NCBI GenBank assembly: GCA_964035575.1
Contig: OZ037872.1
Span: 868,001 to 932,000 of the forward strand
DNA: 64,000 nucleotides
Source: Rhynchopus sp. YZ270_cl-10
Lineage: Eukaryota; Euglenozoa; Diplonemea; Diplonemida; Diplonemidae
Reading direction: 5' to 3'
Numbering within the stretch: position 1 is the first letter of the stretch; each line of letters starts with the position of its first letter. A model generated the notes under the pieces. The model had not been told where the DNA came from and did no database searches. It saw nothing but the letters and a program-made list of their open reading frames with translations. The position numbers and the translations under genes are program-made. Shown here piece after piece: positions 13,511 to 24,487 of the stretch.

Positions 13511-14054
13511 TTTTGTGCTGAAGCTTCACGTTTTGTTTTTCCTTGAAGCAAAGTAGAGCAAAATGAGCGGAAAAAAAATAAAGTAAAATACGGTGAGAAT
13601 GAGGGATGATGGAAGGTCGCAACTGGTCTATCCAATTTTCTATGTTCAAAAAAATATGCAATTCAGGAGCATGCAGGCGAGTGGTGTTCTTGTCGGTGGC
13701 TTGTGTTTTTGAAACGCAAAAACAGGCGTTTCAAAATATGAGAACAACAACGTAACCACAGCCTCTTTTTTGTTTCACTTTATTTCATTCATTTTTTTTT
13801 TTTTAATGCGTGTCTTCCTCTCTTCCCCCAAACCCCCCCCTCTTCTCGAGTTCAAAAAAAAAAAAAAAAAAAAAAATGATATTTCTGTCCCCAAAAAACC
13901 CCTCCCCATCACAAATCACCAATCACAAATCACCCCCCATCCCATGTTTGTTTATTTGAAATGCTCTTCGAAAAATTCATTTTTTTAAAGTGAATTTTTC
14001 GCGACTCTTTAGAGTGAATAAATCCTTGATACATGGATTTTTTTCATCTTTGGA

Positions 14055-14085
<31 letters not shown>

Positions 14086-14105
14086 TTCTCTCTCCCCCCC
14101 CCCAG

Positions 14106-14597
14106 ACTGCAGACTAATTTTTTCATTTAATTACTTACCATACCACCCCGATATTTTTGAAAAATGGCCCCACGTATTAGTGACCGGGCCCATATTTTTC
14201 AAAATTTAAGTGGTCAAAAAATTGTCCAATTTTTGAGATTGACCCCACCACTGCACGGGCGGATCCCAAAAATGCAATTAAGGACCCTTTTCCACAACCT
14301 TCCTTCACCCCCCGCTGTAGGGTAACCGAAGGTGAAGTCAATATTACAAACCCGGATTTTGAGGAAATTTTTGGCCGAAAATCGGCCCCAGCTATTAGTG
14401 ACCGGGCTCATATTGTCCAAAATTTAAGTCATTAAAATTTTGTCCATTTTTCCAGATTGACCCCACCACTGACTGGGATTGGCTCAAAAATGCAAATAAC
14501 GGCGTTTTCGCCTGTATTGTTGGTTACGAAACCCCGTGCAGACTAGCCATTTAATTAATTACTTACCAGACCCCCCAATCCTTAGTCTGCAGACTGT
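14106..14597. repeat. Direct-repeat block with an internal near-duplication
   Basis: A GCAGACTA...TTTAATTACTTACCA motif opens the block near 14108 and recurs near 14536. Inside, a segment of about 120 bp (14171-14292) is repeated at about 14388-14512; both contain TATTAGTGACCGGGC and a GACCCCACCACTG core. Related sequence occurs near 25640-25700 and, reversed, near 29690-29790. The CCTTCCTTCACCCC motif at 14292-14345 recurs at 50517-50568. No coding content is seen. Confidence 0.6.
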
Positions 14598-14620
14598 CCC
14601 CCCCCCCCCCCCCCCCCCCC

Positions 14621-14847
14621 CCTAGGCATAGTGTGCAGACGAACATTTTTGGTTCGTCGACGAACAAAATGTTCGTCGGTTTTGTTCGTCGATGTTCGTC
14701 GACGAACATCGACGAACATCGACGAACAGGTCCCTGCCACAAGGGCAACCCACGACGAACAACGACGAACATCGACGAACAAAAATTTTTTTTCCCCCCA
14801 CGACGAACATCGACGAACATTTTGTTCGTCTGCACACTATGCCTAGG
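14621..14847. mobile_element. 227-bp inverted-repeat (MITE-like) element with GACGAACAT repeats
   Basis: Perfect 24-bp terminal inverted repeats at 14621-14644 and 14824-14847 start CCTAGGCATAGTGTGCAGAC. The interior is mostly CGACGAACAT units in both orientations, so nearly the whole element can fold back. It lies between a run of about 30 C residues and the left end of a larger foldback element. No target duplication is evident. It is non-autonomous and the superfamily is unknown. Confidence 0.75.
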
Positions 14848-16045
14848 GGAGGGTCACTGCACGTTAAATCTCTCGATAAATGCGATTTTTCCGATTTTGA
14901 TCCTCAGAACCGCAGAAGTCCCCGAAAACTATACCAAACCACCTAGGGGACCCAAAAAACGCACCAGCGCCCCAGTTTTGACACAGAAACACTCAGATAA
15001 TGCCTGAAATGCAATTTTAAAAGAGTGCCTACAGAACTTGTACCTGCCCACCCCTGTAGATAGAGCAACTCACACATTCATCACGCCTCAGTGTGAGCCA
15101 GGGGCCAGAAAAGCCCCCAAAGCCACATATTTTCACCCCAGAACCTATCCCGAGGGGTACCCAGGCTGTTTCGGGGTGTTTAGAGGGACTTGGTGGAACT
15201 TAGAACCATGTTTCAAAAAGGGTACAAGTAGTGGTCCCTTGAGAGGGCAAACCCTTGTCACAGTACTTGTACCCTTTTTGAAACATGGTTCTAAGTTCCA
15301 CCAAGTCCCTCTAAACACCCCGAAACAGCCTGGGTACCCCTCGGGATAGGTTCTGGGGTGAAAATATGTGGCTTTGGGGGCTTTTCTGGCCCCTGGCCCA
15401 CACTGAGGCGTGATGGATGTGTGAGTTGCTCTATCTACGGGGGGGTGGGCAGGTACAAGTTGGTGGTCACTTTTAAAAAACGCAAAAACGTCGCTCAGAA
15501 GTGGTCAAAAGTGCCCAAAACCGGGCGGAATTCGATTTTTGGGGTCCAAATGGGCCTATGGTGTGGTTTTTTTGACCTCAGGGGGTATTTTTTGATTTAT
15601 TGCCTACTTCACGTTTTTTGACGGCTTCAGATACCTTAGGGTGGGAAAACCCTTGGCACAGTACTTGTACCCTTTTTGAAACATGGTTCTAAGTTCCACC
15701 AAGTCCCTCTAAACACCCCGAAACAGCCTGGGTACCCCTCGGGATAGGTTCTGGGGTGAAAATATGTGGCTTTGGGGGCTTTTCTGACCCCTGGCCCACA
15801 CTGAGGCGTGATGAATGTGTGAGTTGCTCTATCTACGGGGGGTGGGCAGGTACAAGTTCTGTAGGCATTTTTTAAAAATTGCATTTCAGGCATTATCTGA
15901 GTGTTTCTGTGTCAAAACTGGGGCGCTGGTGCGTTTTTTGGGTCCCCTAGGTGGTTTGGTATAGTTTTCGGGGACTTCTGCGGTTCTGAGGATCAAAATC
16001 GGAAAAATCGCATTTATCGAGTACAGTGACCTTCCCCTACCCCCC
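14844..16045. mobile_element. About 1.2-kb foldback element with roughly 400-bp inverted arms
   Basis: The left arm (about 14844-15245) and right arm (about 15640-16043) are near-perfect reverse complements. A third partial copy of the arm's inner part lies between them at about 15262-15470, in the right-arm orientation. The ends share AGGGTCACTG. The open frames inside are mirror images of one another and do not look coding. Long arms without a transposase suggest a non-autonomous foldback or Mutator-like DNA element; the superfamily is inferred, not shown. High arm identity suggests recent activity or conversion. Confidence 0.7.
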
Positions 16046-16503
16046 CCCCCCCCCCCTTCTCCCCTTCATTTTCCTCCTGAGGGAAAAACAAAAAAACGAG
16101 GAAATCAGTGGGTATTTTGCTTAGCGCTTTGTACCCCCCATTCACCCCTCCCATCCCCGCTCCTCCATTCCTCCCCTCTCTCTCTCTTCCCCTCCCTTTT
16201 GGAGAAGACAAATATTCTCAGAAAAAAAAGCATACAAAAAAAGGGGACTCTTTTCTTTTCTCTCTCCTCTATCTCCTCTAGCTCCTCTAGCTCCCGCTTT
16301 AGCGGAGCAGCTTCGCTGCGAGTTGGGAGATCTATGATAGAGATTTCCTAATCTTTGTTTTGACGTGGCACGCATACTGTCTTTTAGGCAGAATATTTTT
16401 TTTTAGTTTTCCTCAGGCTTTGTCCTCTATCTCCTCTATCTCTATCTTCTCCCCCCTTTTGCTCTAATAAACCTAAAATAGGCAAGATACACAGTGGGGC
16501 GAG

Positions 16504-17655
16504 ATGAGCCCTCTTGATAGTAAGATATACGAAGATGACGGTGCAGAGTTGAAACGACAGCTTGGGGTGATGGACGCAAAAAAGGAAGAGTTGGGTCAAG
16601 AGTACTATGGCTACGGGGCGGAGGGCTCCGGAGGCACAAAGGGGTTCGACTTCCATTACATGACAAGCAGGGAACGATCCTGGAACCACCCGGTGATGTA
16701 CCACGGGACAAACGCTGCGGCGTGCTGTGGCGGGGGGTATGGGCTGTACTTCTTCTTCGCAAAGCCTGTACACAACAAGGCATTCCACCTGGTCGAGATG
16801 CTCCGACGGACATGTGTTGGCACACTATACTCGTTCCCCTTCTGCATGGGGATCGCACACTACGTTAGGACACAAGCAGACGCGCAACACAAACACAACA
16901 TAAACCACCAACTTGATCAGGACAGAAAGGTATGTGTTTCAATTAATCACAATGTTGGCTATGAAGGGGTGATATATTTTTCGCCAGCTCTCAGTAAGCT
17001 CCCTCAGACTCTCACTAAGTTCTGAGGGGGGTTTTTTTTTTGTACTTTAGTGGTGTGACTGAAACCAGCTATTCTGCCTTCATTAGAAGAAGTATGGAGG
17101 GGTGTAAAAATTAAAGCAGCTTTTATTTGTTTCTGCATTCTGCTGGTGTGCACAAAAGTTGCATCAAAGTTTGGGGGATAGAGGTGAGGGTTTGCGTGAA
17201 AATAAAGAGGTTGGTTAGAAATTCAGTACATCATGTCAGTCCTAACTGCATACATTGGGAGTATCAGAGGGGGACATCGTCAAGACCCTCTGAGATGTAA
17301 AGAGCTTTTAACCACTGTTGCTATTATTAGACAGTATTGGGGTGATCTATGAACGGGGAGAGATTTTTTCACTAGCTCTCACAGGCTCTCACAGCCTGTC
17401 ACGTGTCTCACGGAGACGATCATAGATCACCCAAGTATTTGACCAATCAATAATTGTCTTTTCAAAAACTAGAATCTTGACCTGTCGACACAACATTAGA
17501 AACTACTTGGCTTCTGTGAGGTCACAAAACCTGAAACACAAAACCTGAAACACACCTGCACATCACAGGATTACCTTGCCTCTGGCGGAGAGATTATGAA
17601 GGCACCCCCAACACCGCTGTACAGTAACATGCAGCCCCACGACAAGACAAGATGA
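16504..17655 (+). CDS. Unrecognised 170-aa protein, possibly a small membrane subunit
   Basis: Two exons, 16504-16929 and 17569-17655, join in phase 0 across a GTATGT...CACAG intron. The second exon adds 28 codons ending TGA and rescues a frame that otherwise runs into the intron. A pyrimidine-rich stretch with AG at 16481 lies just before the ATG and could be a trans-splice acceptor. The protein has a charged N-terminus, a Gly/Tyr-rich middle and a moderately hydrophobic region around residues 88-120 (VGTLYSFPFCMGIAHY). I do not recognise the family. The size and weak membrane character would fit an accessory subunit of a mitochondrial complex, but that is a guess. Confidence 0.6.
17337..17432. 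repeat. Inverted repeat in the intergenic spacer
   Basis: GGGTGATCTATGAACG near 17340 is mirrored by CGATCATAGATCACCC near 17417-17432, with serially repeated CTCTCACAG-type sequence between. A related GGGCGATCTATGAACGGGGA sequence occurs near 25551-25572. It lies inside the intron of the 16504 gene. Confidence 0.6.
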
Positions 17656-17981
17656 CACCACCCCACAACATATTGCAACAATGGTTTACCACAAAAATAA
17701 ATGTCGCCAAAAACGCGACTCTACGTTATTGTGTGTAGACCTCGTGCGCTGTTCTGGGCTATGCAGTAATAAGCAGTGGTAAGTTCTATGGGGTGGGGAG
17801 GAGGTCTGAACCGTTTTCTATTTTAGATCTGTGTACGTAAGGCACACACGCTTTGCTTCTCCTGTGTTTTTTTTCTCTATTTTGTTTGTGTTATCCTTGG
17901 GTCTTGGCATCTTGTGCGGGGGAGGGGGCTTTTTTGACTCATTTTTGCAATTGTCGTGACAACACTTTTGTCAAAAAAAAT

Positions 17982-18042
17982 ATAGTGAAGCTCATCCTCC
18001 GGGGTCCACTAATTCAACCAAGTTTTCAAAAAAAAAAAAAAA
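17982..18042 (+). repeat. Family E repeat copy
   Basis: Has GTGAAGCTCATCCTCCGGGG and an AATTCAACCAAGTTTTCAAA end, with poly(A) following. Confidence 0.65.
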
Positions 18043-18219
18043 CAAGGTGTTAAAAGGGGTTAGGGGGGGAGGTGAGTGGGTCCCGTCGTGTAGCCCGATG
18101 CATTTCATCACCTGTCGCTGGATAGGGGGATCATGCATCGCAAACGGGCTTTGCCAGGTACGTATCCTATCCCCACCCCTGTAGGGTGTCGTTGCGTTAT
18201 GGATAGCGTGCCTACTCTT

Positions 18220-18370
18220 TTTTTATATACCTACAAGCGTAGCTTAAAAGGATAAATAGTTCCTCTAGATACGGGTCGCCAATCATCCCCCAACAGGGTA
18301 ATTGAGCAATCAACGAAAACTCTTTTTTTTCTTCCTTTTCCTTATCAGAGTTACTATTATTTTTTTTTGT
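18220..18370 (+). repeat. Family F repeat copy
   Basis: About 150 bp, matching 34404-34560 closely: TACCTACAAGCGTAGCTTAA, GGTCGCCAATCA and CAGGGTAATTG segments, ending near CAGAGTTACTATT. It lies just upstream of the MYND gene. Confidence 0.75.
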
Positions 18371-18535
18371 GGAGGGAATACCAAGAAGACCTCTCTGATG
18401 GGAGCCTCTCACCGACACGCCCACTGCAAAAAGGATCGTACAAAAGCAGCCTCGCCCCCTCAAACATTTCCCATTTCTTTTAAGCATCTTTCCCACAAAA
18501 ACAACCTGAAAAGCAGATCTCAAAAAGAAAAAAAA

Positions 18536-20860
18536 ATGAAGCTCTCTGAAATGACACCGGATGCAAACCCTTTGCATCAATACTTCAAAACCGCAGTGGA
18601 GGAATTCCACAAAACGGAAGCATGGAAGGCCCTTCTCCATGTCCACATGAAGGTGGAGGTGCTTGATTGGGGTGCAGAAGAGGCCTTTCAACCAAAGGAG
18701 GACGAACGGGGTGAGTTTAATTACATGAAGTATGTCAAGCAGAAGCTTCAAATCTTTCGCTACTACGGGGATCTGCTTCAAACGGAGCAGAGTAAAGACC
18801 CCCAAACCTATGCTGCCCCAGAAGGGCACGTTGAAGCGGAAATCCGTCCAGAACGGCTGAATGGCGATAAAAAGGACCGTCCCCGTATCAACGTCTACGT
18901 GCCTTCCCTTGCCAGCAAGGATGTGCAGGACAATTATACTAAACGGAATGCATCTGATTCAGAAACCTACTTTCTTTGTATCTGCCTTCGTGCAGGGCAA
19001 CAGCTCCGCGAGCTTCGTGATAAACTGCAACCCCGCCCACCCCCTCCACAAAAGGGTGACGACAATGAGAAGCCGGACCCCCTCTTTGAACCGTTCGAGA
19101 TGGAGGTGGAGGTACCGTCGATTGAGGGTGGGGTGGTGAGGGTGAGGCTGTCGCACCCATGCAGACTGTCAAGACAGGCGAGGAAGTGCATCTATTGCAG
19201 TAGGAGGAGAGAGGGTTTGGCACGTTGTGCTGGGTGCAAGGTAGTGTACTATTGTTCCCCTGAACATCAGAAATTGGATTGGAAGGCGGGGCATAAACAG
19301 GCCTGCCCGAAGCATGCAGATGCAAGCAAAACAGAGTTGACCACATGGGATGCCACCTTACCACGACTAGAAGAAACGTCTCTTGACCTCTTTGCACCAG
19401 AAAGCATCGATGCGTTAGAGCAGTTTCATGCATCCCAAGAACCGGTAGTCCCCGTCACAGCAATGCTTAGGCACGTCTTCGAGGACAATGTTGGCAACGA
19501 GTCGGTGCAAAAATTGTCGGCTCTTCCCAAGGCAGGTGCCCCAGTAGACTCATGGTCGACGCTCTTTGATGCCTGCGGGCTCAACGCCGAGAGTGATGTA
19601 GAAGCTGGGGTCCTGCTCTCGAATGTCCTCTCAGTGTACCACGCTATAATGAATATGTCACCAAAGCTGCGTGAAACCTTTGAAGCAAAAGATGAGTTTG
19701 TCATTCACATCCCAGATGCCTGTCTTGAGGTATTCCTTTTGTTTCCTCCCCCTCAGAATAATAAAACCAACGTTTTTATGATACAACTATTTTCTCATTT
19801 CCCAAAGTCATTTTTTTTTACTTCCAAAACAAATTTCTACTTTTTTTGGCTACATTCGAATAATCTTCTCATAAGCTTCTCTTATTCTTTCTTTTTTGCT
19901 TTTGTTTTGCACCAACCTTCCATTACAGCCGACCTTCCTGGACACCTTCCGTCTGCTTCTGGACCTACTGCCTGGGGACTGGCACAGCGTCGATGCTGCA
20001 GGGGTTGCAAAGAAGCGTCTGCGTCTGGTGTTCATCGGTCGACGCATGGAGAGTGCGCTGCAGTACCGTGTGGTGCAGTGGCCCTTGGTAGAGGGGGCAA
20101 ATGACAGCACAGGGGGTGCGGGAGCAAAGGGCCTGGACAGACTCCGCCACACCGAGGCAGAGCCTACAGGGAAGATGGGCGACATCTGGCGCGGTGCCGA
20201 CAATGCACCCCTGGCAGCACGCTTTTATGCTGAGGATTATCCAACGTTTTTGAAGAAGACAGAAGGAGCAGCGGTATGCATCCTTCTTAACCATTTTTTT
20301 TTTTAAATCACGAAATGGATGTAGGACTGCACGGTTAAGTGTCTGCCCACCGGTACAGCCGGTCATATCAAGATACACGAGAGGGCTTTGTATTTCAAGC
20401 CAACTTTTTTTAGCAGGTAATTTGAGCGAAAAGTCAACAGTATTAGAAACAAAAGACCCTTTTTTGGAATCTATTTAAATCCCAAAAAAAACCCCCCCAA
20501 AATAATCGTTGTAATAGTCAAACCTTAAATCTCCAAATTATTCCTTTTTTACAGGCGGAATGCCATCTTGTGGTGATGTTGAACGCGCACTCCTGCCGGC
20601 ACAACTTCTTCCACTCCACGTCGCATGCTTGTGTAGGTGTGGTGCAGAGCCATACTCCACTTGCCGCCTTCTGCTACACACAGGCCGATGCAGAGCACGT
20701 CCACACCGCCATGGACGACGTTGCCCGCAAGGAGACAAAACCCCAACCCCTTGCCGCCCCCACCCACCAAAGCTACAACCCTTTCAGAAGCCCACTCCGG
20801 GGTGTTTCAGACTATCCGGTTCCGTGCCATCCAAACGCTTACGTTGTGGCGTGGCTTTAA
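18536..20860 (+). CDS. MYND zinc-finger protein with MSS51-like C-terminal domain
   Basis: Three exons, 18536-19729, 19929-20273 and 20555-20860, all phase 0, give 614 residues. The start at 18536 is the first ATG after an A-rich leader; an upstream in-frame ATG at 18302 falls at the edge of family F repeat and is less likely. A MYND finger spans about residues 218-257, with C218-x2-C, C-x2-C, C-x3-C-type spacing and the H-K-Q-A-C ending. The region encoded by exons 2 and 3 resembles the MSS51 C-terminal domain, with a fungal-type L-V-F-I-G-R segment and then V-V-M-L-N-A-H. MSS51 is a mitochondrial COX1 translation factor in yeast, but related animal proteins have other roles, so function is open. 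Introns begin GTATTC and GTATGC. Confidence 0.75.
20308..20412 (+). repeat. Family D repeat copy (inside MYND intron 2)
   Basis: Family D has a CACGAAATGGATGTAGGACT start, a CCGGTACAGCCGGTCAT core and a GAGAGGGCTTTGTATTTCAA end followed by a T run. All eight copies are on the + strand. Confidence 0.8.
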
Positions 20861-20990
20861 AAATGAATATTTTTTTTTTGGAGCTTTTTCCATTTTCAAA
20901 AACGCAAAAAAGAGTAACCGATTAGAAATAACCGATTTTTTTTTTACATCCGTCTTTTATTTATCCCCATATCTCTCAGAGAAAAAGAAT

Positions 20991-21281
20991 ATGTTGCGAT
21001 ACGGAGTGCGTGCTGTGGAGGGGGTGGTGTGGGTGAGTCAGATACGTAGTGTGCGGACACATGCGTCACCGGAAGAGTTGTACCACGACGCGCCTGACGG
21101 GCAACGTTGTACGGCAAATGGCAGCGCCTTTGTCAACCCTACACTGCGTACACCGTCCCTAAGAGATGGTGCGAAGGAGATGGATCCGGTTGCCTTCTAC
21201 ACTCCGGACCTCATCGCAAAGCAAGATATGACACGCTACCTCGCGCAGGAACGCCGTGAGTTTGCCAGCGGAGAAGCATAA
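20991..21281 (+). CDS. Small probable mitochondrial protein (96 aa)
   Basis: This intronless frame begins with ATG 12 bp after a textbook acceptor (CCCCATATCTCTCAG, AG ending at 20979), only 130 bp after the stop of the MYND gene. The N-terminus (MLRYGVRAVEGVVWVSQIRS) is basic and amphipathic, lacks acidic residues except one Glu, and looks like a mitochondrial targeting sequence with a cleavage site near residue 22-25. The rest is hydrophilic, with no recognisable domain. A small accessory subunit of a mitochondrial ribosome or respiratory complex is plausible but unproven. GC-rich codon use matches the neighbouring exons. Confidence 0.65.
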   Translation: MLRYGVRAVEGVVWVSQIRSVRTHASPEELYHDAPDGQRCTANGSAFVNPTLRTPSLRDGAKEMDPVAFYTPDLIAKQDMTRYLAQERREFASGEA

Positions 21282-21653
21282 TTTTATATGGGAAGCATTT
21301 TTTTTTTTGGGGATTATTCTCAAATTGGGGGCTCGGGGGAAGGGTTTGGGGTTCTTATTCGTACACAAAAAAACAACGCACTAAATTCCCCCCTTTTTTT
21401 GCATTGCCATTTTAGAATTGTGTGGTTGGGTGTCCACCCCCCGGTACAGCCGGTCATTGTACCAAGGTATATTGTTCAAGAGAGAGCTTTGTATTTGAAG
21501 TCAACTTTATCTTCAATTCGCCTTCTCTATGTACGTCATGCCTAAAAACAATCGATTTTTCGATTCGCCATGGTACTTTTGTTACTTACTGTATCACTCT
21601 TTTTAAGTGTTCTGCTAAAAAAAAATTTCCAAGATATTTTCGAACAGAGGTAA
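21282..21653. other. Short intergenic spacer with a family D repeat
   Basis: Holds homopolymer runs and one family D copy at 21417-21510. A CGAACAG acceptor-like site lies 7 bp before the next ATG. Confidence 0.6.
21417..21510 (+). repeat. Family D repeat copy
   Basis: Has CCCCGGTACAGCCGGTCATT and an AGAGCTTTGTATTTGAAGTC end. Confidence 0.8.
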
Positions 21654-24295
21654 ATGAGGGAGGTGCCCTCAACAATGGATGAGTTGACGAGACTGCAGAA
21701 AGATAAGATTCTGCAGGATGCTGAGGCACAGGAGATGCGGCAGCTTGGTGTGCAGTTAGCGAAGACTGTGCAGAATTTGCGGGATGAGAGGGACACATTG
21801 GAGAGAGAGTTGCAGACGGTGCGGACGGTTGCGGCGGAGCGTGATGGGCAGTTGTTGGGGAGTGTGACGGAGTTGAACAAATCGTGTGAGGTTATGAGGT
21901 GCGTAAACGACTGGCTGCGGCAGCTGATGCGTGGGTCGGATGTGGCGGTGCCGCAGGTGAAGCCGCCTTCCTACACACCGTGCTCCTCGTCGCCCAACGC
22001 AGCTCATGTGCTTGCAACGCAAAGCGTGGCCTCCATCGTAGCGGAGGTGACCGTCGCAGCAGACCTATCAGACAAGTTCTTCACCTCCCCCGCCGCAGTC
22101 AAGTTCTCCCGCACCCTCCCACCCAACCTCGCAACCAAAACCCTCGAAACAAAGGTGGCCTACCTCAGAAGCAGGTTAGAGCAGGTATGCGGGGGTTTTG
22201 TGAAAAAGGGGGTTGTAGACGGAGGGAATTGAGGGTAGAAATGCCCCTGTGAGGGAGGGTCGAAATAATAAGGGGTGTGTTGGTCATAGATTGCGTAGTC
22301 GGACGTCTCCTTGGAGCACTATGAGGAGTGCCCTGAACCCCGCTTCCCGCACAAAGTCCTACGGTACTAGAAGGATCGTAACTGTGTTCCTTCGGGACGC
22401 TGGGGCCGTCTTTCCTTTTGCGACCCGGTCTGGGGAGCTACTCCTTGAGTGATTCCCCGGAAAGGAACTCGGGAACCGCCTTCATGTCTGCGGTATCCCA
22501 ATCGAACTCGTAGGTATTCAAAAGGAGTGGGGTGTGCTTTTCCAGGTGGTGAACACCATCAACGCTGATGTCCGCTTCCCTCACGTCATCGTCCCCCACG
22601 CGGAAAGGCGCACACGATCCTCGGAAACGTAGTAGGAGGGGTTCTCACACAGGCCCAGAAATTTCTGAGGGTACGAGGGGTTCTCTCTTGCACGCGGGTG
22701 ATCTCTTTCGCTCGTTCATCCGTACCTGCAAACAGTAACCGGGACATGTCCCCATCCTGATGACCTCCTTGGCCTTTTCAGGAGTGAAGTAAAATGAAAA
22801 AGTAGGGTACAGCCAAAAGAAAAAATATGTAGTTCCGTCTTCAACCCTTAAAGCTTGCTTCAGAAGCTTCATTCAGAAAAGCGGCTTCGCGCTCCACCAC
22901 TAGAGAAAATTATATCATCTTTCTTTTTTGCCGCACAAAAAATAGGCTTTGGTCAATAATGAGAACAGACCCTGGTTACCCTAGCAGGGCGGATTCTGAG
23001 GATTGTGGACAAAAAAAGACCACTTGAGCGAAGGCTAACCGTATTCAGAGTACATAAAAAATCAGCCCTTGGGGGACCCCTCGGATGGGTGATTGTTTAC
23101 AATAGAAAATCAACCAAAAAAACGCCACAAAACAGCTCCCCAAATACGAGCTTGAAAACGACCGTCTCCGCCGTGCATTAAAGGCACAGCAAAAGCGCAG
23201 CCTCACAGACAGCCTGACAGACAGCCCCATACAGGAGCACCACCACCCACCCTCACCTGAGGTAGAGGAGGGCATCACCTGCCTCCAGCCGTTTCCACCG
23301 AAACGCAGGTATATCTTTTCTTTGCTGATGCTGCGATAACGAATGTGATCAAGGTGACTAAGTACGAGAGATTTAGAGCCATCTTATAACATTTTCTTTC
23401 TTTTGGTACAGCTTTTGTCGAGGGCTTTGTATTTCAAGCAAACTTTTTTTGAGACTTATTTTGTCTTTAACAGCCCACCACACGACACTGCCCACTGAAC
23501 TGTGTTTTTTTTTTATATATCAACATCATCCTCTGCACCTAGGTTACTTCGTAACCATTTTGCTTATGGACAACTCTGTCTCTCAAAATATTTATCATCT
23601 TTTCACACCTTTTAACCCCCCTACCGCCCTTCAGAGACCATAGCAGCCCTGCCCCCGCCACTGTCGTCCGCATGCCCGGGTCGACCGAAGAAGGGGAGAA
23701 CGCAACGCAAATGCCGGTCCGCTCTTGTGGTACGCAGTGTGCGTTGCTTGGGGATGTGGGGGGGTTCCGGCATAAGGCTGTTGCGACAGCGCGGTTGACG
23801 CGCGAACCTAGCATTGATGGGAGGGCATTGCGGAGTGCGTCGCCAGAGTACTTCCGAATGGGCGGGTTCGAAGGTGTGCGCAGTGCAGTCTCTCCATCCG
23901 CAATCAATCAGGTACGGCGGAGCTATAGCCCGACTGTCTCGCGGGGACGCACCCCGACGTCGTCACCCGTAGCGCCCAGGCGAGGTGCGCCGTCTCCAGT
24001 ATCGGTGTCGCGAACAGCGTCGTTAGGAAGAATACGTGGTGACCCAACGCCGTTCTCGCCTGGGGGTGCAGGGATGAGACGGTCGACGACTCCAAATCGT
24101 GGGGTAAGGCGTTCCAACACCCCGACTTCGGTGGTCAGAGGTGCGCCAGGGGGGGCTCGTTCGGTGACACCAACCGGAAGCCGTCCCACCACACCACGTT
24201 CACTCAGAAGTGGTTCCTTAACGCGGAGGACCGCGTCTCCAAAGCGAGAGGCGCATGCCCCACCCCACGCAAAGAGTGCATATTCTTATGCGTGA
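21654..24295 (+). CDS. Coiled-coil protein with Ser/Pro/Arg-rich basic tail
   Basis: Three exons, 21654-22184, 23136-23308 and 23635-24295, give 454 residues; the last junction splits an Arg codon (AG|A). An in-frame ATG at 21675 is an alternative start. Residues 8-75 form a strong heptad-type coiled coil rich in Leu, Glu and Arg. Exon 2 adds another short charged helix. The C-terminal 200 residues are basic and disordered, with repeated S-P, T-P and R-S/T motifs (e.g. RSYSPTVSRGRTPTSS), as in proline-directed-kinase targets and microtubule-binding tails. A cytoskeletal or basal-body role is a reasonable inference; no specific family is recognised. Intron 1 carries an antisense coding-like fossil, and intron 2 carries family A and D repeats. 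Confidence 0.75.
22250..22880 (-). pseudogene. Decayed antisense coding-like fragment inside an intron
   Basis: This part of intron 1 has exon-like GC content and, on the - strand, stretches of protein-like sequence without a continuous frame. It appears broken in a few places. I cannot name its family; it could be a transposable-element remnant or a host gene fragment. Confidence 0.35.
23333..23400 (+). repeat. Family A repeat copy, long form
   Basis: Includes the upstream GCGATAACGAATGTGATCAA segment as well as the stem core. The stem here is CTAAGT/ATTTAG, with paired changes relative to CTAAGC/GCTTAG. It lies in intron 2 of the coiled-coil gene. Confidence 0.75.
23404..23452 (+). repeat. 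Family D repeat, 3' part
   Basis: Only the GGTACAGC and GAGGGCTTTGTATTTCAAGC parts remain, directly after a family A copy. Confidence 0.65.
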
Positions 24296-24487
24296 TGAGG
24301 GGGAAGGGGGGGAGAGGGGAGGGGGGATGGAAGTTTTTTTTGGGGGTATTTCCGCATCTGAAAAGTGTTTAGAACTCAAGGAATGTGGAATATTGCTCAA
24401 AAAAAAATGCATATTGGGAGCGATTTCCTGCGGAGATTTGTCGAAACAAAAAAAATTTTAAAAATAATCTATAAAAAAAAAAGCGAA

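Larger units (their letters stand above)
9794..14104. other. Gene-free spacer with short interspersed repeats
   Basis: No open frame here has exon-like composition. The stretch is AT-rich with many 8-25 bp A or T runs. It holds copies of repeat families A, B, C and E, listed separately. The first part is probably the 3' UTR of the EGF-like gene. The small open frames present are rich in Phe and Lys because they run through homopolymers. Confidence 0.7.

Noticed and set aside
14563-14846. Arg/Thr-rich frames within the CGACGAACAT repeats
   Set aside because: All frames are open because of the 9-10 bp tandem repeat in an inverted-repeat element.
15038-15893. Matching frames on both strands at 15038-15349 and 15636-15893
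   Set aside because: They are the two arms of the foldback element, and appear open by chance in both copies.
16142-16858. Antisense frames upstream of and over the 16504 gene
   Set aside because: They start in low-complexity spacer and overlap the sense exon, with no domain.
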